IMG/VR virus record: IMGVR_UViG_3300020457_000050
Coordinates: 1 to 31,091 of that record
Length of the DNA: 31,091 bases
Origin: a virus
Reading direction: 5' to 3' (one strand)
Below are positions 12,749 to 19,338 of this stretch, piece by piece (the first letter of the stretch is position 1; each line of letters starts with the position of its first letter). Under the pieces are notes generated by a model. That model searched no databases and was not told where the DNA came from. It saw only the letters and a list, made by a program, of their open reading frames with translations. The position numbers were made by a program, and so were the translations under genes.

Positions 12749-15481
12749 ATGAGTAGATCTGGTACCGATTTTTTAGGAAAAGATGGATATACCTGGTGGG
12801 TAGGCGAGGTCGAGCATGTCGATGACCCTTCACAGCTAGGTCGTGTCAAGGTGCGTATCCTAGGTTGGTATACAGGTAGTAAGAGTAAAGAAGCATATAC
12901 TAAAGATGTCCCAACGGAGATTCTTCCTTGGGCTACTGTACTGTTACCTTGTGACCAACCACAGACTAAAGGTGCAGGTACATCAACAGAATTACAACCA
13001 GGTGCATGGGTATTAGGTTTCTTCCTCGATGGTGAGGGAGCACAGATGCCATGCGTCTTAGGTGCGTTCAGAGGTTTCCAACAAGAGAAGGCAGATAAGA
13101 AGACTACTATTGCAGACGCTAAGAACGCTGAGAAGAATAAGACTAATACCAACTCACAAAAGGATCTAGGTGGTCAGGACGCAATGAATGGTAATCCATT
13201 CCCTAAAGTCCAGAGTATTTCACCAGGCGATGCAAATGGTGCTCTTGAAGAAGCAAGAGGTGGTATCAGCACTGCGGTACAAGTATTACCAGGTAATGCT
13301 GTAACTAACCCATTTAAACCACCAGTTAATGCTAATGGTATTGGTGATGGTGTTGCAGGTCCAGCAGGTAAAGGATTTGAAACTGACCTAACAAGGATGT
13401 TAACTGAGTTAGGTGAGATGGCATCTACCATGGCATCAGGTCCAGGTGGATTTGTTTCTGTTGCCACAGGTAATAAGATGGCAGGAGATAAGGTAAGGGA
13501 GCATCTAGGTAAGATTATTAACTTCCTATCCAGTGGTATCTCTGGTATCCTTGCACCTTTAAAAGAATTACTAGCAAAACTAATTGCTGAGATTGTAGCG
13601 ATACTTGTTAAGATTGTATCTCAGTTTGTTCCTATTGTCGTCATCAACATGTTGATGTCATTCTTATCACAGATCTTTGATCTATTCTGTGCTAAGAAAC
13701 CAATGTGGTTGGGACTGGTGCAGAGTGCGTTGTCGGATACGGTGAACTTTGCGAACCAGATGGCAGCGTTAGCTGTCAATAAGATAGCTACGTCTGCAAT
13801 TGGAACAGCAATCGATTCTGCTGTTAAGGGATTAAGCAACCGTATCCTTTCTGGTATCACTTCATCAATGAATCGTGTAAGAGATGTTGCGGGTGATGTC
13901 ATAAGTGCTGTTAGTACTGCTAAAGGTATGGCAGGGGCAGCAAGGGCGTTGGGTGATACAGTCCAGATGATTATGGAGTTTGACTTCACATCATTGGATT
14001 GGGGATCTCTTTTACAGATCCTATTAGCAATTCTAGGTGCTCTATTTAAAAAGAGTTGTAACAGGAAGATAAAGAGGCCGAAGTCTAAGGCGTGGTTCCC
14101 ACTGATAGGATCCACGGAGTGCGATAATATAGAGGATGCTATTAAGGGCACAGGTTTTGACAATGTTGACCAGGTATATGGTGGTGGAGATTCTATATTT
14201 GATAAGATTGATAATGTAACTCAGAAGATAAAGGAGACTGGTAGTTACATCGATAAGATGTTCCAGAACATTAACCCATATCTAATGGAGACTAAGACAT
14301 CTCTTAATGGGGCTAAGGTTATTAATGATGCTACGCCAGGTAAAGAGAAACAGATAACGTCAGGTCCAGGTGGCGTGACGAGTTTCCAAGACTCTCATGG
14401 TAATGAGCACGTTAACGTACCAAATAACCAGACTAAGATCATTGCTAAGGATAAGTGTGAGACTATTAAAGGTAACTACTGTCTAACAGTTGAGGGTGAT
14501 TTCTATCTTAAGGTCATGGGTAACTACCATGAAGAGATAACTGGTGCTAAGAATGAGCATAACTCACAAGGACCACAGTCTGAATCTGGTGGTGAGTCTG
14601 AGACTCCAGATACCAGTGGTACAGGTGGTGCTACTGCTGAGACAGATACTAACGTAACTTCAGGTCAGATATCTAGTGAGACACAGAAACAAGCAACTGC
14701 AAACAATCTAGGGTCAGGTGGTAATTTCCTAAACTATACGTCTGCTGTAACAAGAGAAAGGGATAGAGTCCTTAAAGAGCAGAATGTAGGTGGTTTCTAT
14801 CCAGTAGATCAGATACCATATGCACCTGATGCTGATAGATTTGGTAGGACACCAACAGGTCCACAATTAACTGGTAAACTTAATGATACTACTGAGCAGA
14901 AGTCTGCTGCTAGAAAGGAAGGAGACCATGATATAGCATATACTGGTGAGATTAAGATACAGGGTGCTAAGGTTAGTATCGCTGCTATCGAATCGTTAAT
15001 GATTAACTCACAAAACGTTAAGATAGAAGGTAATACTATTGAAAATATTGCTGATGGTGAGATAGTTAACCAAGCAAACTTTATTACATCATTCCTAAAT
15101 GCAGGTAGATTTGAGTTTATTGCACTATTCAATCCATTTGCTGCATTAACTGGTCAGTTTACTATGGTTAAGGGTGCTATTGTGGATATCACATGTGACC
15201 TACCATTCCCTGCTGCTGCACCACCATCACAGGTTAGGATCTCGATTGGTACCCAAGTCCCATCCAGTATGGCAGACATCCTAGCAGGTTCACAAAACGC
15301 ATTACATGCCACTTTCGTAGCTGCACCTACTGGGGTCATCGCTGAGTTTGTGCCTTCAGGATCCCTGATAAACCAGGTGGTCACTGGGATGGCATCCTAC
15401 TCATGTGCAACTGGATACCTTGCTGCTGGTTGTGGTTTCGGTCCTTGTCAAATTTATGGCTTGCCAGTTCTCCTGAACTAG
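12749..15481 (+). CDS. gp5: gp5-like baseplate hub/spike protein lacking a visible lysozyme domain
   Basis: A 910-residue protein (T4 gp5 is 575). Residues ~14-110 are the gp5 OB-fold: WWVGEVEHVDDPSQLGRVKV, VPTEILPWATVLLP and LQPGAWVLGFFLDG, all paralleling T4 gp5. Where T4 has a lysozyme domain there is a long Gly/Ala then hydrophobic helical region (~215-450, e.g. LKELLAKLIAEIVAILVKIV), and I find no lysozyme-like Glu/Asp/Thr arrangement. Residues 573-604 are four octads (IKGNYCLT, VEGDFYLK, VMGNYHEE, ITGAKNEH) of the gp5C VxG type that build the triple beta-helix spike. A further Ser/Gly/Thr linker and a C-terminal domain with Cys/Gly-rich end follow. It acts as the membrane-piercing spike on the hub. 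Confidence 0.85.
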   Translation: MSRSGTDFLGKDGYTWWVGEVEHVDDPSQLGRVKVRILGWYTGSKSKEAYTKDVPTEILPWATVLLPCDQPQTKGAGTSTELQPGAWVLGFFLDGEGAQMPCVLGAFRGFQQEKADKKTTIADAKNAEKNKTNTNSQKDLGGQDAMNGNPFPKVQSISPGDANGALEEARGGISTAVQVLPGNAVTNPFKPPVNANGIGDGVAGPAGKGFETDLTRMLTELGEMASTMASGPGGFVSVATGNKMAGDKVREHLGKIINFLSSGISGILAPLKELLAKLIAEIVAILVKIVSQFVPIVVINMLMSFLSQIFDLFCAKKPMWLGLVQSALSDTVNFANQMAALAVNKIATSAIGTAIDSAVKGLSNRILSGITSSMNRVRDVAGDVISAVSTAKGMAGAARALGDTVQMIMEFDFTSLDWGSLLQILLAILGALFKKSCNRKIKRPKSKAWFPLIGSTECDNIEDAIKGTGFDNVDQVYGGGDSIFDKIDNVTQKIKETGSYIDKMFQNINPYLMETKTSLNGAKVINDATPGKEKQITSGPGGVTSFQDSHGNEHVNVPNNQTKIIAKDKCETIKGNYCLTVEGDFYLKVMGNYHEEITGAKNEHNSQGPQSESGGESETPDTSGTGGATAETDTNVTSGQISSETQKQATANNLGSGGNFLNYTSAVTRERDRVLKEQNVGGFYPVDQIPYAPDADRFGRTPTGPQLTGKLNDTTEQKSAARKEGDHDIAYTGEIKIQGAKVSIAAIESLMINSQNVKIEGNTIENIADGEIVNQANFITSFLNAGRFEFIALFNPFAALTGQFTMVKGAIVDITCDLPFPAAAPPSQVRISIGTQVPSSMADILAGSQNALHATFVAAPTGVIAEFVPSGSLINQVVTGMASYSCATGYLAAGCGFGPCQIYGLPVLLN

Positions 15482-15513
15482 TGTATACTTGATAGGAAGC
15501 GACTCTCTAAACC

Positions 15514-15711
15514 ATGAATGACTATGATGACGACCAATACCTAGAGCACATCTGGGTTAACATCCCTAAGAGGACCATCAAGATTATGGCAAACGATGGG
15601 GTTGACGAAGTTATACAATGGCATTTTAATGAGGATGGTACCGAAGGTTTCACCGAGACTTTAGCTACCTTTAACGAATATATACCAGAGGAGATGATAA
15701 CGTACCTATGA
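15514..15711 (+). CDS. small acidic protein, unknown
   Basis: A 65-residue acidic protein that begins MNDYDDDQYLEHIWVN and has a predicted beta segment (PKRTIKIMANDG) and an acidic C-terminus. No motif is recognised. AGGAAG at 15494-15499 is 14 bases upstream, rather far for a ribosome-binding site. Its stop overlaps the next start by four bases (ATGA), so it heads a coupled run of small gene, small gene, talC. It is real by context (coupling, codon-like composition). Confidence 0.6.
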   Translation: MNDYDDDQYLEHIWVNIPKRTIKIMANDGVDEVIQWHFNEDGTEGFTETLATFNEYIPEEMITYL

Positions 15712-15971
15712 ATATTATAGATTTATCACAAACAGAATTTGAAGAGAGTGTACCATTCTCACTTAAATTAGTAGAGAAAGGACATACCTTGAGAGTAACT
15801 ACGCATAATGGAATTGTGTGTATTGTCTCACCTGTTGCGTCAGTTACTAGAGAAGATGCTAATATAGATATACCAAGTCCAGAAGAATTCAAACCAGATC
15901 CTGTTGGCACACGACAGTTTGTGGAGGAAGCACTGGGTGAAATGACAAACGCACAAGGTTTTCCAATATGA
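15708..15971 (+). CDS. small protein preceding talC, unknown
   Basis: An 87-residue protein: MNIIDLSQTEFEESVPFSLK, then a beta-rich HTLRVTTHNGIVCIVSPVAS and an acidic Pro-rich tail. No catalytic motif, signal or membrane segment is seen. The start is ATGA-coupled to the previous gene and the end ATGA-coupled to talC, so all three are probably translated from one message. The name and role are unknown. Confidence 0.6.
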   Translation: MNIIDLSQTEFEESVPFSLKLVEKGHTLRVTTHNGIVCIVSPVASVTREDANIDIPSPEEFKPDPVGTRQFVEEALGEMTNAQGFPI

Positions 15972-16690
15972 GAATATTTTTAGACACTGCCGAGACCTCT
16001 GTTATTAGAGAGTACTATGCGACAGGTCTAGTTGATGGGGTCACTACAAACCCTACACTTATTATGAAATCAGGTAGAGATCCAGAGGATGTCTATTCTG
16101 AGTTAGCAGACATTGGTCTACAAGATATCTCTATGGAGGTTGTAGGTACTGGTGACGAAATGTTAAGCGAGGGCCGTCGTTTAGCTCAAAAGTTTGGAGA
16201 TGTTGCTACAATTAAAGTACCATGCACACGAGGAGGACTCGCTGCATGTAAATTATTATCCGAGGAGGGAATTAAAGTTAATGTTACGCTTATATTCAAT
16301 GCTGCTCAGGCTATCTTATCTGCAAAGGCAGGTGCTACGTACGTCTCTCCTTTTATTGGGAGGTTGGACGACAATAGCGTTGCTGGGTTGGAGGTTGTCC
16401 GATCAATAAGCGAAGTGTATAGAGTGCAGAATGTAAAGACACAGATACTTGCTGCATCTATTCGTGACGCATATAAAGTAACTAGAGCATTCTGGAATGG
16501 TGCACATGTTGTTACTATGCCACCTAAGATCTTAGGTAACATGTATAAGCATGTCCTTACTGATGCTGGATTAGATAAGTTTGATGAAGATTGGGCAGAA
16601 GTACAAGCACAAATTACACAGAGACAAGCGTATGAACCACCTGCTATTGCACAAGGTGTAAGACATGGTGGGGATTTAGATGCTATCTGA
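15968..16690 (+). CDS. talC: TalC-type transaldolase
   Basis: A 240-residue protein of the short MipB/TalC transaldolase family. Visible: MRIFLDTAE at the N-terminus, DGVTTNPTLI (~23-32), the Schiff-base lysine K83 in ATIKVPCT, NVTLIFNAAQA, ATYVSPFIGRLDD and the phosphate-end region ILAASIRD then GAHVVTMPP. It moves a dihydroxyacetone unit between sugar phosphates in the pentose phosphate pathway, as in many cyanophages, supplying ribose for nucleotides. Length is slightly above the 215-225 usual for the family, the extra being a C-terminal tail with a QAQITQRQAYEPP segment. It starts inside the stop of the preceding ORF. Confidence 0.95.
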   Translation: MRIFLDTAETSVIREYYATGLVDGVTTNPTLIMKSGRDPEDVYSELADIGLQDISMEVVGTGDEMLSEGRRLAQKFGDVATIKVPCTRGGLAACKLLSEEGIKVNVTLIFNAAQAILSAKAGATYVSPFIGRLDDNSVAGLEVVRSISEVYRVQNVKTQILAASIRDAYKVTRAFWNGAHVVTMPPKILGNMYKHVLTDAGLDKFDEDWAEVQAQITQRQAYEPPAIAQGVRHGGDLDAI

Positions 16691-17147
16691 AGAGGGAGTT
16701 GAATTTATCAAACAATATTATCCCATTCCTGATGTGACATGGGATGATGTTATCAACAAGCTCGATGAAGATGTATTAGATGGTGATTGGGGATATTCTA
16801 ATGAAAAGTACCCCGATGAAATTTTACCAGTAATAGTTGGCACTGGAAGTTATATTCCTGAGAATATACGTCCGATATATGAAGCAGTGAGAGAAGATGT
16901 AGGTATGACTTGTATGCATACCTACATTTCTTTTTCTAAGTTATCAGATACATTTGGCCGACATAATGATGATATGGATGTTTTTATTGTACAAGCAATA
17001 GGGGAAACGTCCTATAAATTTGATACAGGAGTGTGTCATAGACTGGAACCTGGAGATGCTATCTTCATACCTTCCTATGTTTATCATCATCCTTTTAATC
17101 ATGGACCCCGATGTTCATTAAGTTTTTCAACCTATGGAAGAGATTGA
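16680..17147 (+). CDS. JmjC/cupin-like protein, possible 2-oxoglutarate/Fe(II) oxygenase
   Basis: A 155-residue protein. The C-terminal half reads like a minimal cupin: H95-N-D97 in FGRHNDDMDVF (HxD metal pair), VQAIGETSYKF, LEPGDAIFIPSYVYHH (~122-137) with distal H136 or H137, and R144 as a possible 2-oxoglutarate anchor. The spacing 'HxD ... DvF--Q--G---y ... L-PGD--fIP--v-H' is that of Cupin_8/JmjC hydroxylases. The N-terminal ~75 residues are acidic and of unknown fold. The substrate is unknown; a protein or amino-acid hydroxylase is possible. The start at 16680 overlaps the end of talC by 11 bases. Confidence 0.65.
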   Translation: MLSEEGVEFIKQYYPIPDVTWDDVINKLDEDVLDGDWGYSNEKYPDEILPVIVGTGSYIPENIRPIYEAVREDVGMTCMHTYISFSKLSDTFGRHNDDMDVFIVQAIGETSYKFDTGVCHRLEPGDAIFIPSYVYHHPFNHGPRCSLSFSTYGRD

Positions 17148-17271
17148 ATGGGATTACGAAGATCTAAAGAAAGCATTGCTTGACAGTGCGTCAGACTATG
17201 ATAGAATAGTCCAAAGTATGAAACAAAATGACACTAAAGACAGAAAAGAGACGAGCACAGGTGAAGAGTAG
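17134..17271 (+). CDS. 45-residue charged ORF overlapping both neighbours
   Basis: A short ORF running ATG GAA GAG ... TAG at 17269-17271. The product begins MEEIEWDYEDLKKALLDSAS and ends in a highly charged KQNDTKDRKETSTGEE. It overlaps the cupin gene by 14 bases and the membrane-protein gene by 44. The helical N-terminus with regularly spaced Leu/Ala and acidic residues looks like a real small phage protein; the function is unknown. No clear ribosome-binding site is seen, so coupling to the upstream gene is likely. Moderate confidence. Confidence 0.5.
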   Translation: MEEIEWDYEDLKKALLDSASDYDRIVQSMKQNDTKDRKETSTGEE

Positions 17272-17419
17272 ATTTTATTATATCTTCTGGGGTGCTGCTA
17301 CAGTATCAGTATTCATTGGACAGTTATATGTTGGATCAGGATATAGACAGTTTGCAAATTCTTTGAATAGATTGTTTGATACTATTGAAGTAGAAGTAGA
17401 GAGACCTAGATTCTATTAG
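17228..17419 (+). CDS. small single-span membrane protein
   Basis: A 63-residue protein with a basic start (MTLKTEKRRAQVKSR), one hydrophobic helix (YYIFWGAATVSVFIGQLYVG, ~18-37) and a short C-terminal region ending EVERPRFY. The positive-inside rule predicts a cytoplasmic N-terminus. It resembles short membrane proteins common in T4-like cyanophages; the function is unknown. It is the last gene of the talC run and overlaps the preceding 45-residue ORF. Confidence 0.7.
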   Translation: MTLKTEKRRAQVKSRFYYIFWGAATVSVFIGQLYVGSGYRQFANSLNRLFDTIEVEVERPRFY

Positions 17420-17424
17420 TACAT

Positions 17425-17449
17425 AAAAAATCCCCCTATAAAAGGGGGA
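17425..17449 (-). terminator. intrinsic terminator for the minus-strand small gene
   Basis: Stem TCCCCC (17431-17436) with GGGGGA (17444-17449) and a 7-base loop. On the minus strand the stem is followed by TTTTTT (complement of 17425-17430), giving a full intrinsic terminator for the gene ending at 17502. On the + strand no T run follows, so it is directional. Confidence 0.8.
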
Positions 17450-17501
17450 AGATACCAAAGCCACTCGTTTTAGTGTGGAAAAGTTTGAAACACTTTTGGA
17501 T

Positions 17502-17690
17502 CTAACAAAGAAGATCTAGACATATTTTTTCCTCTTCCTTGCCGTTACTTTGAAGCATACAAGCGAAGTAATCATCGATTAATTCATCTTGTGGAGTTGA
17601 TAAGCAACGGTCATCCTTAAAGTGCTTCCACTCAGCTAATTGATTTTGTGGCATATTCATGTAATGGTATCTCCCTAGATTTGAAAACAT
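17502..17690 (-). CDS. small minus-strand protein, unknown
   Basis: A 62-residue protein that begins MFSNLGRYHYMNMPQ and contains LAEWKHFKDDRCLSTPQDEL then DDYFACMLQ, ending near CLDLLC. Two features argue that it is real despite lying opposite to all neighbours: an exact late promoter TATAAATA at 17734-17741 on this strand, 44 bases upstream, and a directional intrinsic terminator (17425-17449) 53 bases past the stop. The three cysteines and W/Y residues suggest a small folded domain. The function is unknown. Confidence 0.75.
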   Translation of the reverse strand: MFSNLGRYHYMNMPQNQLAEWKHFKDDRCLSTPQDELIDDYFACMLQSNGKEEEKICLDLLC

Positions 17691-17698
17691 AATAAATA
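17691..17698 (+). promoter_or_regulatory. candidate late promoter AATAAATA upstream of the 50-residue gene
   Basis: An NATAAATA octamer on the + strand just upstream of the minus-strand gene's start, about 100 bases before the ATG at 17797. With the minus-strand TATAAATA at 17734-17741 it forms a facing pair of late-promoter motifs in a ~105-base gap. This gap holds no other feature that I can see. Confidence 0.4.
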
Positions 17699-17733
17699 AG
17701 TTTTAACTCATTTATATTCCCCAATTCTACCAC

Positions 17734-17741
17734 TATTTATA
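17734..17741 (-). promoter_or_regulatory. late promoter TATAAATA for the minus-strand small gene
   Basis: The + strand reads TATTTATA. On the minus strand this is the exact late-promoter octamer, 44 bases upstream of the start at 17690. Confidence 0.7.
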
Positions 17742-17796
17742 AGATTTATGTGTGTAATCACTGATACAATTTACAAATATTATTGCCTAGGAGAAT

Positions 17797-17949
17797 ATGC
17801 CTAATCCAAACCAGTTATGGGAAGATATGGAGAAGTTGAACATGATGTACGAGGAACTTATGTGGGATCCCGATGATGAACTTGATTTTTCAGCAGATTA
17901 CGCTAATGACTGTATCATTATAAGGAATAAACAGAGACAGCTCCCCTAG
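17797..17949 (+). CDS. 50-residue acidic protein, unknown
   Basis: ATG at 17797 to TAG at 17949. The product starts MPNPNQLWEDMEKLNMMYEE and contains DPDDELDFSADYANDCIIIR, ending KQRQLP. AGGAGA at 17788-17793 gives a good ribosome-binding site. The sequence is strongly acidic with a basic tail and looks like the short conserved proteins found in T4-like cyanophages; the function is unknown. It precedes the fibre operon, from which it is separated by a late promoter. Confidence 0.7.
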   Translation: MPNPNQLWEDMEKLNMMYEELMWDPDDELDFSADYANDCIIIRNKQRQLP

Positions 17950-17952
17950 TGT

Positions 17953-17960
17953 TATAAATA
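17953..17960 (+). promoter_or_regulatory. late promoter TATAAATA before the fibre block
   Basis: An exact TATAAATA four bases after the stop of the 50-residue gene and 28 bases before the GTG start at 17988. It probably opens the transcription of the structural/fibre block. Confidence 0.8.
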
Positions 17961-17987
17961 AAACTGTAAGAATTGTGTTGAAATTCT

Positions 17988-19331
17988 GTGGCAACTAAAA
18001 GAATATCCCAGTTAGAAACAATCTCTAATGATCTGGTAACTGGTGAAGCTATTCTTCCTATTGTTATCTCTGACCCTCTAATACCTAATAGAAAAGCGAA
18101 GATTAACCAGCTTTTCCGTGGACTTAGTGCAGGTAGTCAGACTGCACCAGGACTAGCTTTTGACCTTGACCGAGATTCTGGAGTGTATCAAAGTGCGATC
18201 AATGAAATTGGTCTAACTTTTGGTACTGCTGCGTTCTATAATAGTAGAAGGGAAAACACTGATGGATCATCTACTCTGCTAGTCAGAGCGATTGATACTG
18301 CATCAGCTACATCAAGTATCGAAATGACCCCTCAAGGTAGTGGTTATTTCACAGTCGCTGGACCTATTATCCAGACTGACGTGCAATTTTATTTACAGGG
18401 TGACCAAAACCCTGCTAAGAGAGCACATTTTAACGTAGATACTATTTCTACACAGTCAGGGACAAGACGTTTTGATCTACCTAACGTAGGGACAAACACC
18501 AGCACTACTCTAGTTGCTAACGACACATTCCAAACTCTAACTAACAAGACTATCCTTATTAAGGATGCTGAGTTACAGATCACAGGTACCACAGATACCG
18601 CAAAGATCGCTAAGTTTGAGTGCGACGCATGGGAATCACCTGGTGCACATACATATAAGTTACCAGACTTCGGAGCAGCACAGACACAATCTACACTCCT
18701 TGATGACATTTCTACACAGAATGTCTTCAATAAGAATATGGTTAACCCCACATTCTCTAATACACCTTCCGATGATGAGAACAATCCTACGAAGTACGTA
18801 ATCTTTGATTCATCAGAACTCACACAGGATAGACAAGTTACATGGCCAGACCTTAATATTAAGGTTGTTGGTGAGGCATCGTCTCAGACTATTGAGAATA
18901 AGGTTTACAAAGGAGCAGTATTCTGCGATACCGACCCTTCTGATGGTCTAGGTCGTAAGATACAGTTTGATCTATCAAATATCGAGGATAATAAGACTTA
19001 TCAGTTTAGTTTCCCAGATGATGATCCTGCTGCACCATTAAATAATGGTACAGCGTCAAACGTCCTCGTCGCTGAGAGGAAGACTCAATTCCTCTACAAT
19101 AAGACGATGGAATTGATGAAGATAAATAACCCAGATAACGTCAACGGTTTAGTGACCCTTGACATGTCTAATATTACTGATGGGGTATCAATTCAATTCC
19201 CGAATGCCGATGCAACGCTACTTTCAACTAATAACATTAGTGATGTTGCTATTAGTTTCGGTGGAGCACTCGCAGCACCTGTCCTAGGTGGGCAAATTAG
19301 ACTACAACAACACTTTATGTCAGGATGGTAA
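17988..19331 (+). CDS. virion fibre protein with five ~61-residue repeats
   Basis: A 447-residue protein with a GTG start; an in-frame TGA at 17979 rules out a longer one, and the product then begins ATKRISQLE, a common cyanophage fibre start. From residue ~140 the sequence repeats a module: a strand ending in (L/W/F)P-N/D, a Thr/Ser-rich turn, then a TNKTI or FNKNM-type motif. The module prolines are P165, P226, P287, P343 and P405, a spacing of 61, 61, 56 and 62. TLTNKTI, NVFNKNM, TIENKVY and FLYNKTM occupy equivalent places in the first four. Such repeats are typical of trimeric tail-fibre shafts. The N-terminal ~130 residues are probably the attachment or baseplate-binding part. Confidence 0.72.
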   Translation: MATKRISQLETISNDLVTGEAILPIVISDPLIPNRKAKINQLFRGLSAGSQTAPGLAFDLDRDSGVYQSAINEIGLTFGTAAFYNSRRENTDGSSTLLVRAIDTASATSSIEMTPQGSGYFTVAGPIIQTDVQFYLQGDQNPAKRAHFNVDTISTQSGTRRFDLPNVGTNTSTTLVANDTFQTLTNKTILIKDAELQITGTTDTAKIAKFECDAWESPGAHTYKLPDFGAAQTQSTLLDDISTQNVFNKNMVNPTFSNTPSDDENNPTKYVIFDSSELTQDRQVTWPDLNIKVVGEASSQTIENKVYKGAVFCDTDPSDGLGRKIQFDLSNIEDNKTYQFSFPDDDPAAPLNNGTASNVLVAERKTQFLYNKTMELMKINNPDNVNGLVTLDMSNITDGVSIQFPNADATLLSTNNISDVAISFGGALAAPVLGGQIRLQQHFMSGW

Positions 19332-19338
19332 GTAAACA

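Noticed and set aside
12749-15481. A T4-type lysozyme domain in gp5
   Set aside because: Read through residues 115-570; I found only Gly/Ala-rich and hydrophobic helical sequence, with no Glu/Asp/Thr lysozyme arrangement.
17180-17207. Sigma-70 promoter TTGACA - 16 bases - TAGAAT
   Set aside because: The motif falls inside the 45-residue ORF with good codon sense, and the other late genes use NATAAATA; a chance match is more likely.
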